From contig RPFO01000022.1 in the NCBI GenBank assembly GCA_009746045.1, forward strand, positions 2,730,541 through 2,793,456: DNA of 62,916 nucleotides. Direction: 5' to 3'. The notes beneath the pieces are model-generated. The model was not told the origin of the DNA. It saw nothing but the letters and a program-made list of their open reading frames with translations, and did not search any database. A program made the translations under genes and the position numbers. Source of the DNA: Mesostigma viride. Lineage: Eukaryota; Streptophyta; Mesostigmatophyceae; Mesostigmatales; Mesostigmataceae. Shown piece by piece: positions 35,819 through 44,710 of this stretch; position 1 is the first letter of the stretch; the number at the start of each line of letters is the position of its first letter.

Positions 35819-38800
35819 GTGTGGCCGGACGCGCAAGCGGTGCACATGGCGCAAGCGGCTAGCGACAAGCGCGCGCGCGATAGGCACCGGTGTGTGCTGC
35901 CTGCGGCGTTGCCAGCGCGGGATGCGCAGAGGCAAAGTTGGCTTGCCCAGGTTGCGCCCCTGCCACGCCTGCGCGATGTGCGCGCACGGGTGATGGCGGC
36001 ATGTCAGGCACTGCCCAAGGGTGCTGGGGGGAAGCGGCGCCAGCCGGGTGCCATCACGCAGTACCCCGGCTTTAGCGCAGAGGTGCTGGAACGCATCCCG
36101 GACTTCGGGCGTGCCACCGTCGTGCTGGAGCTGTTCGCAGGTATGGGTGGCGGCATAGCCGGTTTCCTGAGCAGCGGGGGGGTATGCAGCAAGCTCATTG
36201 CGGTGGAGGCATCGCTCACAGCCAGGGCGGCATATTTGCACCACTGCGCTATCTTGTCGCAAGCATACCCAGCACAATTTCCTCCATCCGCCTGGGCTGA
36301 TGTCTTCGGCGAGGGCACTCATGACGTGCGCTTCCTTGGGCAGCAGCAGCTGCGCCGCCTCATCTCACAACATGGCGAGGTAGGGTTGGTCATTGCTGGC
36401 TGGGAGTGCCAAGGCATGAGCCAGGCTGGGCATGGCCGGGGCCTTGCCGACAGCAGGAGCGGCCTATTTTGGGACATGCTGCGCATTGTGGGCGAGCTCC
36501 AGCAGCTGCAGCAGGTGCCACCCGCCTACTTATTTGAAAACGTAGTGGCGGTGGACAGTCCCAGCCCCACTGTTCGGGAGGATTGGGGCACCATTGTGGG
36601 TATTTTGGGGGAACCCGTGGTGTCGGACAATGCCGGGCTGGGAGGGAATACCCATCGGCTGCGCGCGTTCTGGACCAACATCGCTGGCCAAGGTTCTACG
36701 CAGGCGGTGATGCAGCATGTCGCTAGCCACATTGAGCTGCCACCGGTCGATGTCGTGTTGCCCAGTCAACTCACGGCGCAGTATGTGGAGCACGATGATC
36801 AGGCACCCTACGCGCCCGTCAACAAGGCAGGCGCCCCCATGCGAGCACTGCCCACCCTTGTCAGTTACCAAGGGTCCCAGGCTTATCGTGACCGGGGCAA
36901 GGGGCTTGTGTGGGAGCGTGCCACAGGTCTCTTGGTTCAGCCACCCGCGGGGTTTCGTGAACTAAGCATGGGCTTTGCCGAAGGTGCATCCGCCGCCCCA
37001 GGGCTCCTGGAGGTGGAGCGATGGTCGCTCATTGGCCAGGCCATGTCAGCCTGGCAGGTGGGGTACACCTTGCTAGCAGCGCAAGGTGTGCGGAGGGTGC
37101 AGCGGGTTGCACTTCCCGTCCATGCTGCGACTGCACAGGCGCAGAGTGAAACTTCTCCACCCACCGGTGCTGCGCCGGCTGGTGTGCCTAAGGCGGAGCG
37201 TGCAGGCGGCAGGGGCCAAGGGTGGTCCTACACCTGGCGCCAGGTATGGTCAGTCATCCTCATGACTGCGCTCCTCACCAGCTGTGTGTTCTCGGCGGCT
37301 CCGGCCTTTCAGTTCCTCGTGGCGAAGGCACAACGGCAGGTGGGAGAGCGAGGCATTACGCCGGGAGCGGCGGCATACATGCTGTTTCAGTCGGCGGCCG
37401 TGCGCGGTCCCACGGTGGCTGTGCACAATGTCTCGAGCGCAAGCGACCCGGCAGCAAACCATCAATGGAGCGTCTGTGAGCACCTCACAGCTGAGCAACG
37501 TGCGAGGCTGCTCAAGTGGCTGGAAGGTGCGCGCAACGCGTTTGCATTCAGCAGTCAAGAGCTGGGATGCTACAATGGTGGGCAGATGCGGGTCCCGCTG
37601 GACACCGATCAGCCACTGTTTCGCCGACAACACCGGCTGAGTCAAGCTGAGCTGGAGTTTGTGCAGCAACAATGCGAGGAGCTGGAGGCTGCTGGCATCA
37701 TTCGGTCATCCACATCCAACTATGCGGCCGCGACCGTCGTGGCGCCCAAGAAGGATGCGGTGACAGGTGAATGGACTGGGATGCGCATGGCGACGGACCT
37801 GCGGCAACTCAACGCACACACCCCGATGGACAGGTACCCCATGCCGCGAGTGGACGATGTGCTTGACCGGATATCGCCACGCGTGCAGTTCATCTCATCC
37901 CTAGACCTCCGCAGTGGGTTTCACCAAATCCAAGTGGCGGAGGGTGACCAACGCAAGCTCGCGTTCTGGGGGGGCCACCGACTCTATGAGTGGGTCAGGA
38001 TGCCTTTCGGGCATAGGAATGCGAGTGCCATCTTTCAGCGTGCCATGGATCAAGTGTTGAATGGCATGCCATTCGCTGCGTGTTACATTGATGATGTGAT
38101 CATCTTCAGTGAGACATTTGAGCAACACCTCCAGCACCTTGAGCAGGTGCGCATGGCACTGGCGCGAGCCAACCTGAAGCTGCATCCCGAGAAGTGTCGG
38201 TTTGCGCAGCGGAGCCTCGACTTCCTCGGACACCAGATCATTCCTGGCGGCAGAACTCCACAAGCGGCCAAGGTGGAAGCGATCGTCAACGCGGCAACGC
38301 CCACGGATGTGGCGGGTGTGCGGGCTTACCTGGGGCTGGCGGGGTATTACCGAGGTTATATCCCCAACTTCAGCACCAAGGTTAAGCCACTGACGGAGCT
38401 GTTGAAGAAAGGTGCAGTCTGGGCATGGGGTCCGGCGCAGCAACGCGCCATTGAGACCATCAAGGCAGAGCTCACCTCAGCGCCGATACTCCGTCAGCCC
38501 GACTATGCCCAGCCATTTGTGCTATACACGGATTGGTCCAGGGTTGGACTTGGTGCTGTGTTGGCACAGAAGGACGTGCATGGCAAGGAACATGTGGTGG
38601 CGTATGCCAGCAGGAGCAACAACACGGCTGAGGCCAAGTACTCATCGTATGAGGGCGAGGCTCTGGCCGTGGTGTGGGCCATCAAACATTTTCGGCCATA
38701 CTTGTTCGGGCGTCAGTTCACGCTGGTCACCGACCATCAGCCACTGCAGTGGTTGATGACAAGTGCCAATCTGACTGGCAAGCTGGCGCGCTGGGCCATG

Positions 38801-40732
38801 ATTATTCAAGAATATAACATGACCATTGTACACCGCGCTGGGGTGGACCATTCCAATGCCGATGTCTTATCACGCTATGCTTTGGCAACGTCAGAGGACC
38901 GGACGGGGGCGCGAGCGCAGGGCGCGGAGGGACCACAGGGCTCAGTCGTCTTTGTCAACGCAGCCGGGCCATGCGATTCCGAGTCGCGATGGCTTTCCTG
39001 CAGTGATGCCGTGGCGGAGTTTGCGTGCTACGCCAATCCCGTACGGCCAGCGGCTTTCACGCCATCCCAGGGCGTGATATTTCTTCCTTTGGCTGAAGAC
39101 ACGCTTGCGCAGCCGGTGGATCCGGCGAGCATGGGCTGTGTGGTGCTGCATGCTGCCGCCAGTCACGCCATTGCGGTGGAGTGCTGCGCTGGGGACGTGT
39201 GGCTGGATGGGAGGGTTCTCGAGCGGGTGCAGGGTTTGCCTGCCTCTCCAGCCCCTGCTGACTGGACACCGACGCAGAGGCAAGCCGAGCAAGAGCGCGT
39301 GGAGCGCCGGGCTGTGAATTATACCTGGGAGGGCAACCAGGTCTACAAGCTTGTGGGGCGCCGCAAGCTGGTCGTGCCGCCCCCTGACAAGCGTGCTGCC
39401 CTCGTTGCACATTACCATGAGCGGTTCGGGCACATGGGTGCAAACCGCACAGGTGCCATGGTGCGTGGGGTCTATTGGTGGGCGGGCATGAAGCATGCCA
39501 TCGCACGGCAGGTAGCCAGTTGTGCTGAGTGTGCTCGCGCGAAAGCGCGTTTCAACCTGGACCATCATGACAAGGAGCTCATGAGCTTGCCCATCCGGGG
39601 CTTGTTCTACCGGTGGCACGTCGACTTGTGTGGGCCCTTTGAGCTCAGCACTTCCGGCAACCGTTACGTCATGGTGTGTGTGGAATCGTTCAGCAAGTGG
39701 CTGGAACTGATTCCCCTACCCGACAAGCACGCCGCCACCACAGCCACCTACTTCCTGGATGTTATTGCTCGGTATGGGGCACCGGCGGAGGTGGTTTCAG
39801 ACCAAGGCGGGGAATTTCGTGGGGAATTCCAAGAGCTATTGGATTCCTGCTCCATCGATCATCGGCACACGTCGCGGGAGCACCCTCAGGCCAATGGACT
39901 GGCTGAGCGTTTGGTTCAGACAGTCAAACAGGCGCTGCGCAAATGGGCGTTGCAAGCAGCACGTGTGGCCACCTGGGATAGGGAACTACCCTGGATCGCC
40001 ATGGGCTACCGGATGAGCCCACAAGAATCCCTCGCCCAGTTCTCCCCCTATTTTCTGCTCTTTGGTCGGGCACCATTGTTGCCCTCTGAGGTGCAGGAAG
40101 CTCACCCCCAGCCGATTCAATGGGATGACGCCAATGAGTGGCTGCGGGAGGTTGTGGCGCGCGCCGCCACATTTAAGAAGGTGATGCCCATCGCGATGAA
40201 CAATCTGTTGATCGCGCAGCACCGCGACACACTGCGGTACGCCCAGCGACGGGGTGGCAAGTATATGGCCAGGCGGCTGCAGTTCCACCCCGGCCAGTAT
40301 GTGTTTCTGCGGACTCAACCCCAACACACGCTGGACGTCACGGCCGGGCCCACCATCCTTCGCATTGTGGAGATTAAGCCTTCGGGGGTGGCCATCCTCG
40401 AAGGTGCGGATGGTAGTAAGACCACTGACAATGTGTCGAACCTGTCTCCTTGCTCCATGCCCCACCTGGCACGGAGCATCCAGCCGCACACCGCTAGGCG
40501 CATCCGCGATGCGCAGTGTCAAATTTGTCACCGGGTCGACCAGCCTGAGGTCATGTTGCTGTGTGATCACTGCAACTGCGGCTGGCATCTTCACTGCCTT
40601 CAACCCCCTCTGTCTCAGGTACCTGAGGGTTCCTGGTTTTGCCCTGTGTGCATTGCTGCGGGGTTCACCAACCATGCGATTCAAGCAGCTACTGCCACTT
40701 TGTTGCTCGCTACCCAGCAAAGGACTTGGTAG
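35819..40732 (+). CDS. Pol: C5-DNA methyltransferase, RT, RNase H, integrase, PHD finger
   Basis: 1637 codons, in the same frame as gag-protease beyond its TGA; the first ATG is at 35846. The methyltransferase (about residues 100-425) has motif I ELFAGMGGG (104-112), catalytic Cys197 in GWECQGMS (Glu instead of Pro before Cys), ENV at 240-242, HRLR at 279-282 and a motif X-like IGQAMSAWQVGYTL. A hydrophobic stretch lies at about 476-500. RT carries YIDD at 756-759, and RNase H has VLYTDWSRVGLGAVL. Integrase has a HHCC region, VDLCGPF, SDQGGEF and GLAERL, with a GPTILRIVEI part after it. The PHD finger uses Cys1567, 1570, 1582, 1585, His1590, Cys1593, 1608 and 1611 (C4HC3). No chromodomain is seen. 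Inferred role: reverse transcription, integration guided by histone marks, and cytosine methylation of element or target DNA. Confidence 0.9.
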   Translation: MWPDAQAVHMAQAASDKRARDRHRCVLPAALPARDAQRQSWLAQVAPLPRLRDVRARVMAACQALPKGAGGKRRQPGAITQYPGFSAEVLERIPDFGRATVVLELFAGMGGGIAGFLSSGGVCSKLIAVEASLTARAAYLHHCAILSQAYPAQFPPSAWADVFGEGTHDVRFLGQQQLRRLISQHGEVGLVIAGWECQGMSQAGHGRGLADSRSGLFWDMLRIVGELQQLQQVPPAYLFENVVAVDSPSPTVREDWGTIVGILGEPVVSDNAGLGGNTHRLRAFWTNIAGQGSTQAVMQHVASHIELPPVDVVLPSQLTAQYVEHDDQAPYAPVNKAGAPMRALPTLVSYQGSQAYRDRGKGLVWERATGLLVQPPAGFRELSMGFAEGASAAPGLLEVERWSLIGQAMSAWQVGYTLLAAQGVRRVQRVALPVHAATAQAQSETSPPTGAAPAGVPKAERAGGRGQGWSYTWRQVWSVILMTALLTSCVFSAAPAFQFLVAKAQRQVGERGITPGAAAYMLFQSAAVRGPTVAVHNVSSASDPAANHQWSVCEHLTAEQRARLLKWLEGARNAFAFSSQELGCYNGGQMRVPLDTDQPLFRRQHRLSQAELEFVQQQCEELEAAGIIRSSTSNYAAATVVAPKKDAVTGEWTGMRMATDLRQLNAHTPMDRYPMPRVDDVLDRISPRVQFISSLDLRSGFHQIQVAEGDQRKLAFWGGHRLYEWVRMPFGHRNASAIFQRAMDQVLNGMPFAACYIDDVIIFSETFEQHLQHLEQVRMALARANLKLHPEKCRFAQRSLDFLGHQIIPGGRTPQAAKVEAIVNAATPTDVAGVRAYLGLAGYYRGYIPNFSTKVKPLTELLKKGAVWAWGPAQQRAIETIKAELTSAPILRQPDYAQPFVLYTDWSRVGLGAVLAQKDVHGKEHVVAYASRSNNTAEAKYSSYEGEALAVVWAIKHFRPYLFGRQFTLVTDHQPLQWLMTSANLTGKLARWAMIIQEYNMTIVHRAGVDHSNADVLSRYALATSEDRTGARAQGAEGPQGSVVFVNAAGPCDSESRWLSCSDAVAEFACYANPVRPAAFTPSQGVIFLPLAEDTLAQPVDPASMGCVVLHAAASHAIAVECCAGDVWLDGRVLERVQGLPASPAPADWTPTQRQAEQERVERRAVNYTWEGNQVYKLVGRRKLVVPPPDKRAALVAHYHERFGHMGANRTGAMVRGVYWWAGMKHAIARQVASCAECARAKARFNLDHHDKELMSLPIRGLFYRWHVDLCGPFELSTSGNRYVMVCVESFSKWLELIPLPDKHAATTATYFLDVIARYGAPAEVVSDQGGEFRGEFQELLDSCSIDHRHTSREHPQANGLAERLVQTVKQALRKWALQAARVATWDRELPWIAMGYRMSPQESLAQFSPYFLLFGRAPLLPSEVQEAHPQPIQWDDANEWLREVVARAATFKKVMPIAMNNLLIAQHRDTLRYAQRRGGKYMARRLQFHPGQYVFLRTQPQHTLDVTAGPTILRIVEIKPSGVAILEGADGSKTTDNVSNLSPCSMPHLARSIQPHTARRIRDAQCQICHRVDQPEVMLLCDHCNCGWHLHCLQPPLSQVPEGSWFCPVCIAAGFTNHAIQAATATLLLATQQRTW

Positions 40733-40733
40733 C

Positions 40734-40750
40734 GAGGGGGGGGAGAAAAG
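40734..40750 (+). other. Polypurine tract of the Ty3/Gypsy element
   Basis: GAGGGGGGGGAGAAAAG directly follows the pol stop and precedes TGGGCAGC, the start of B1 proper. Its last seven bases (AGAAAAG) recur between A2 and B2 at 42012-42018, as if part of the primer had been retained at a repeat junction. Confidence 0.65.
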
Positions 40751-40878
40751 TGGGCAGCACTAGTGGGGTAAGGCTAGCATGTGGCCCATCGATCACGGCC
40801 CATGCAGCCATACCTCATGAGGGCCAACGAGGTCGTGGGCTACTGTCAGTGCAGGGAGTTTGGCACGAGTACGCGACA
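40744..40878 (+). repeat. Split repeat B1
   Basis: 135 bp from AGAAAAGTGGGC to GAGTACGCGACA, repeated at 42012-42147 with one extra T in the second copy. It is joined to A2 by two bases (GC), creating the palindrome GCGACAGCTGTCGC at 40873-40886. Confidence 0.9.
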
Positions 40879-40880
40879 GC

Positions 40881-42011
40881 TGTCGCGCGCCGTTCCGATT
40901 CGCACGAGTATCGGCTTTACGCGGGGCCGCCACGCGGCCGGCCCGGGGGACGAGGCGAGGCAGCTATAGGCATTGCGCGTGTGCGAGTTGTTACGCCTTT
41001 GGCATTTGGGCCTTACGGGAGCAACGCATGCGCCGTAGTGCGACGCGCAGCACTGGGAGTTGACAGCGGTACTGACATGCGTCACCAGGAGGTCAGTGCC
41101 AACGCTGGCAAGCAGCACGCACTGGCTGCTGGACTACAACACGGACCAAGCTAGGCTGCCAGCCTGGCAATTATGCTTTATCGTGCAGGCTGAACATGCA
41201 CGTGCACGCAAGCTGGCGCGTTATTGATCTCGAGAACTGTCCGCTGCAGGTAGATAATGTCGTGCAATATTGGCATTGATATTCGGCAGGCTGGCAAGCC
41301 GCTTTTGTGAATGCGACGAGGCAGCTTTTCTCGTCAGGGCCAGCTAGTTGTCGTACATGCTTGGTTGGTGATATAGTTGTTTGGCAAGCTCAGGGGTCGG
41401 CAAGTCGACACTGGAGTGATCTGCGACAAGGACATTTTGTCGTCTGGGATTTCTGGCCTACCCAGGTTGTCTAGTTGATTTTGTCGTCTAAAGAGAAAGT
41501 GCTAGATGATATGTTTCATATGCGGAACAGGGAGTCGTTGCAGACAACGACTTAGGATTTTGTGTACTTTTAGGTCTTGGTGCTGACCAAAGCCGAGTGC
41601 CACGGAGTAGCTTTGGTGTAATTGAAGCAGTATGGACGACAAAGCGGTTGTCGTCAGGATCAGATACTGAGCGTGGCTACGTGGTAAGGCTGACGCAAGA
41701 TATTGCGTAAGTGTGAGGCATCCGTTGGGATAAGTGTGTGTTTCCACCAGGGCGTTGGATGTAGCTCTGTGTGGATCCTTGAACTCTGTCTTGGTCATGG
41801 TGGTGCGTGGCAAGTGTGGCCAGCCCTCCTTTCTTTCATCGAGCCCAGCCATTGCTGAAACAGAGCTGCCAAGTTAGGTAGAGTATTGGTAATAAAAACG
41901 TTATTTCATTTGCAACAAAGAACACAGTGTGAAGCCTAACCTAGTCATACCTCACTCTCAGGTCTCACCTTTTTGAGAAGTGCAGTTGGCACTGGCTTCT
42001 CGTCTTATCCA
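40881..42011 (+). repeat. Split repeat A2
   Basis: 1131 bp from TGTCGCGCGCCG to TTATCCA, nearly identical to A1 without its insertion. It contains the empty target site (ATGGTGGTGCGTGGC) of the half-LINE near 41790. Confidence 0.9.
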
Positions 42012-42147
42012 AGAAAAGTGGGCAGCACTAGTGGGGTAAGGCTAGCATGTGGCCCATCGATCACTGGCCCATGCAGCCATACCTCATGAGGGCCAACGAG
42101 GTCGTGGGCTACTGTCAGTGCAGGGAGTTTGGCACGAGTACGCGACA
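42012..42147 (+). repeat. Split repeat B2, right end of the element
   Basis: 136 bp, ending GCGACA next to the TCTC target duplication. The long frame at 42049-44655 runs through it into LINE B only by chance. Confidence 0.88.
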
Positions 42148-44655
42148 TCTCTACTAGCTGCTCGCTCGCATGTGATCCCCCTGGTGCGCTCCGATCATCG
42201 CATCGTCACCGCCCGCATCCGCCTGCGATTCCCCTCGCCCTTTCGTAAGCACGTGGCACCCCCTGATTTGCGCACACTTCAGTTGCTCGAGAAATCTGAC
42301 GACGCTCTGGAGGACTTCCCTGAAAAACGCGCCCACAAGCGCGCCGCAGAGGCGTTCGTCGACGCGCTGGACATCCCGGCCAGCCACGCCCAGCTGTTCG
42401 CTGCCGGCCCGGCATCGGCCCTTCGGCACCTCACTGACAAGCTGCCCGCGGCCGGGGCCCTACTGCCCCCCCGCCGCCCGCCCCGCTTCACCAGCCTGCA
42501 CCGGCTCCCCGCCGTCATCCAGGCCCGGCAAGCCCTGCGCGACAACAGCGACCCCGCCCGCTACGCCCGCCTCAAAGCCGATTACCACTCGGCCATCCGG
42601 CAGGCGACCAAGGAGCAGGAGGACCTTCATGTCCGCGAGTACTTCGCCCACCTCAAGGACCAGCACGGCAAGTACGCCTGGACCCGCCTGCGTCACGCCC
42701 AACGGCCCGCCGGCGGCGCGCAGCCGGCGCCGCGGACGCTCTCTGGCTCACCGCAGCAGCAGCTCGACCAGTGGTATTCCTCCCAGTCCCGGCTGCTCGG
42801 CGCCCCCCCGCCGCCTCCGCCGCTTGGCCCTCTGGCGGCCGCACGCCTGGCAGTAGCACCGGCGGACGTCCCTGCGCCGCCCACGCCGCCCGCCGCTGAG
42901 CAGGACTACACGTACCCAGCCCTGACGGAACCCCTGGCCGACCCCAACGAGCTCCCGCCGTTCACCGAGCTCGAGCTGAGCACCGCCGCCAAGCAACTCC
43001 GCTTTTATGCCGCCGTTGGACCTGACCAGCTCCCAGCCCCGGTGATTAAGTTGACGGCGCTCACGGGGTTCCTGCTTGACGTCTGCAACCGGATCCTGCT
43101 TGCCGACGCGCCGCCGATTCCTGAGTGGCAGCACAGCTACCGTATTATGCTGTACAAAAACAAAGGTTCCCCTGACGACCCCGCCAACTACAGAGGAGTC
43201 TGCATCCAGAGCGCCGCACTTAAGTTGTTCATGCGCATGATCCTCAACCGCCTTCGTTCTGCTCTCGACTGTCACCTTGGGGAAAGTCAAATGGGCTTCC
43301 GTCCTGGGCGCAACACCGTCATGGCCATCTTCGTCGCGCGTCGCCTCTTCGAGGAAATCGCTCTCCTGCAACCTGGTGAGTTTCCCGCAATCCTGATCTT
43401 CGTCGACTTCATCAAGGCTTTTGATTCTGTCCTCTGGGACGCTCTATGGGCTGTACTTGCTCGCGCTCGCGTCCCCACTCCCCTGATTACCGTCATCCGC
43501 ACGCTGTATGAGGGGTCCACCACTTCGGTGCGCACTCAACACGGCATTACCCCGCCATGCCCACTGCAGACCGGCGTCTGGCAGGGTTGCGTCCTGTCGC
43601 CGTACCTGTTTATTATTGTAGTGGATTATGTTATGCGCCAGTCACGTGCTCGCTTTGCTAGCATTGCAGGCCGTGCCCCTGGCCTAGCGATCACGAACGA
43701 GCTTGGGGAAGGGGGGCCGACTAACAAGCAGAATTTACTAGCTGACCTCATTTATGCCGACGACATCACGCTCATCGAGAAGCCGGAGTCTGCCCAACTT
43801 TGGCTGGACTGCCTGGCGCTCGAGGCTCGGGCGGTTGGTCTAGAAATCAGCCCCAAAACGGAGGCCCTGGCCCTCGGCATGGCAGGGCCCCCACCCACCC
43901 TCCGCCTCTTAGACGATGCCGAGGTCAACTACCCTCCTTCAGGCCGCTTCAAGCTGCTCGGCAGTTGGCTTCCCGACTGCGAGGACGACATGACGACACG
44001 GATCGGCATGGCGTGGGCGCACCTCCATGACCACCGCCGCTGGTGGAGCAACCCCGCCCTACCCCGGATCGTCAAGCGTGACCTCTTCAAGGTCGTCATT
44101 CTGACGATCCTGACCTACGGCGCCGAGACGTGGACACTGATGCAGGAGCTGGAGCAACGACTCGACGGCGCCGTCACCAAGATGCTGCGCAAGGCCCTTA
44201 ACATCCCCTTTGGTTTGCACATTAGTAATGAGGATTTGTACGCTGATTTGCCCTATGTTTCCCACATTATTAGGCACAGGCGCCTGGGCCTAGCCGGGCA
44301 CCTGGCCCGCACAGATCAGGTAGATACATCAGATAGACTAGCTGGCACCAAGCCCGCCCAGCCTGGGCGATATGTCCTCACCTGGCGTGCCCCCGGCCGC
44401 GCGCGGCAGGGCCGCCACCCGTGGACTTTTCGTTATAGACTCGGCATGGACATGTGCTACACTAGACGTGACGGGCTCACCCCCGGGCAGCCTCCTGGTT
44501 TGTCTGTAATATGGAGGCAGATGGTGCGCAAGGATAGATGGCAAGTAGTGATGAAGGAGACCACCCCCAAGCCTGTGGAGGCTCCGCGTGTGACCAAGTA
44601 TGGCATTCATAGCGATTCGGGCCGCGGTGCCCACACCCCTGTAACTAGGACCTAG
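42148..44655 (+). CDS. LINE B ORF2, reverse transcriptase part (intact)
   Basis: Continuation of the LINE B ORF2 after the Ty3/Gypsy insertion. It begins within the endonuclease (LVRSDHRIVTARIRL, SDH motif). It then encodes the RT with YRGVCIQSAALKLFMRMILN, MGFRPGRNTVMAIFVA, IFVDFIKAFDSVLWDAL, TGVWQGCVLSPYLF and LIYADDITLIE (catalytic YADD). A C-terminal region follows with YGAETWTLMQELEQRLDG and RRLGLAGHLARTDQVDT. It is open for more than 830 codons with no break, unlike LINE A. Before the Ty3/Gypsy insertion the full ORF2 would have been close to intact; the shift near 29190 is the only break seen. Confidence 0.85.
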   Translation, partial: SLLAARSHVIPLVRSDHRIVTARIRLRFPSPFRKHVAPPDLRTLQLLEKSDDALEDFPEKRAHKRAAEAFVDALDIPASHAQLFAAGPASALRHLTDKLPAAGALLPPRRPPRFTSLHRLPAVIQARQALRDNSDPARYARLKADYHSAIRQATKEQEDLHVREYFAHLKDQHGKYAWTRLRHAQRPAGGAQPAPRTLSGSPQQQLDQWYSSQSRLLGAPPPPPPLGPLAAARLAVAPADVPAPPTPPAAEQDYTYPALTEPLADPNELPPFTELELSTAAKQLRFYAAVGPDQLPAPVIKLTALTGFLLDVCNRILLADAPPIPEWQHSYRIMLYKNKGSPDDPANYRGVCIQSAALKLFMRMILNRLRSALDCHLGESQMGFRPGRNTVMAIFVARRLFEEIALLQPGEFPAILIFVDFIKAFDSVLWDALWAVLARARVPTPLITVIRTLYEGSTTSVRTQHGITPPCPLQTGVWQGCVLSPYLFIIVVDYVMRQSRARFASIAGRAPGLAITNELGEGGPTNKQNLLADLIYADDITLIEKPESAQLWLDCLALEARAVGLEISPKTEALALGMAGPPPTLRLLDDAEVNYPPSGRFKLLGSWLPDCEDDMTTRIGMAWAHLHDHRRWWSNPALPRIVKRDLFKVVILTILTYGAETWTLMQELEQRLDGAVTKMLRKALNIPFGLHISNEDLYADLPYVSHIIRHRRLGLAGHLARTDQVDTSDRLAGTKPAQPGRYVLTWRAPGRARQGRHPWTFRYRLGMDMCYTRRDGLTPGQPPGLSVIWRQMVRKDRWQVVMKETTPKPVEAPRVTKYGIHSDSGRGAHTPVTRT

Positions 44656-44710
44656 ATAGCTTATACCATCCATTCCATCCCATGTTCCCCTCCCACTGAG
44701 GACTTATGCT

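Larger units (their letters stand above)
29260..42147 (+). mobile_element. Ty3/Gypsy-class retrotransposon with DNA methyltransferase, PHD finger and split direct repeats
   Basis: 12.9 kb as found, about 10.9 kb without the nested insertion at 30185-32127. Order: repeat A1 (29260-32342), gag-protease, pol, polypurine tract, repeat B1 (40744-40878), repeat A2 (40881-42011), repeat B2 (42012-42147). The outer ends are TGTCGC and GCGACA, flanked by TCTC at 29256-29259 and 42148-42151. A1 and A2 differ at only a few positions, so the insertion is recent. RT, RNase H and integrase follow Ty3/Gypsy order. Confidence 0.88.

Noticed and set aside
35735-36322. Minus-strand frames opposite the methyltransferase
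   Set aside because: The sense strand has clear methyltransferase motifs; the antisense frames carry none.
42049-42147. Start of the long 868-codon frame inside repeat B2 as a fusion protein
   Set aside because: The repeat simply happens to be open into LINE B; the LINE protein begins at the other side of the insertion.
29260-42147. DIRS/Ngaro-type tyrosine recombinase element, suggested by the split repeats
   Set aside because: Pol encodes an rve-type integrase with the D, D, E motifs and a HHCC region, and there is a target duplication; no tyrosine recombinase is visible.
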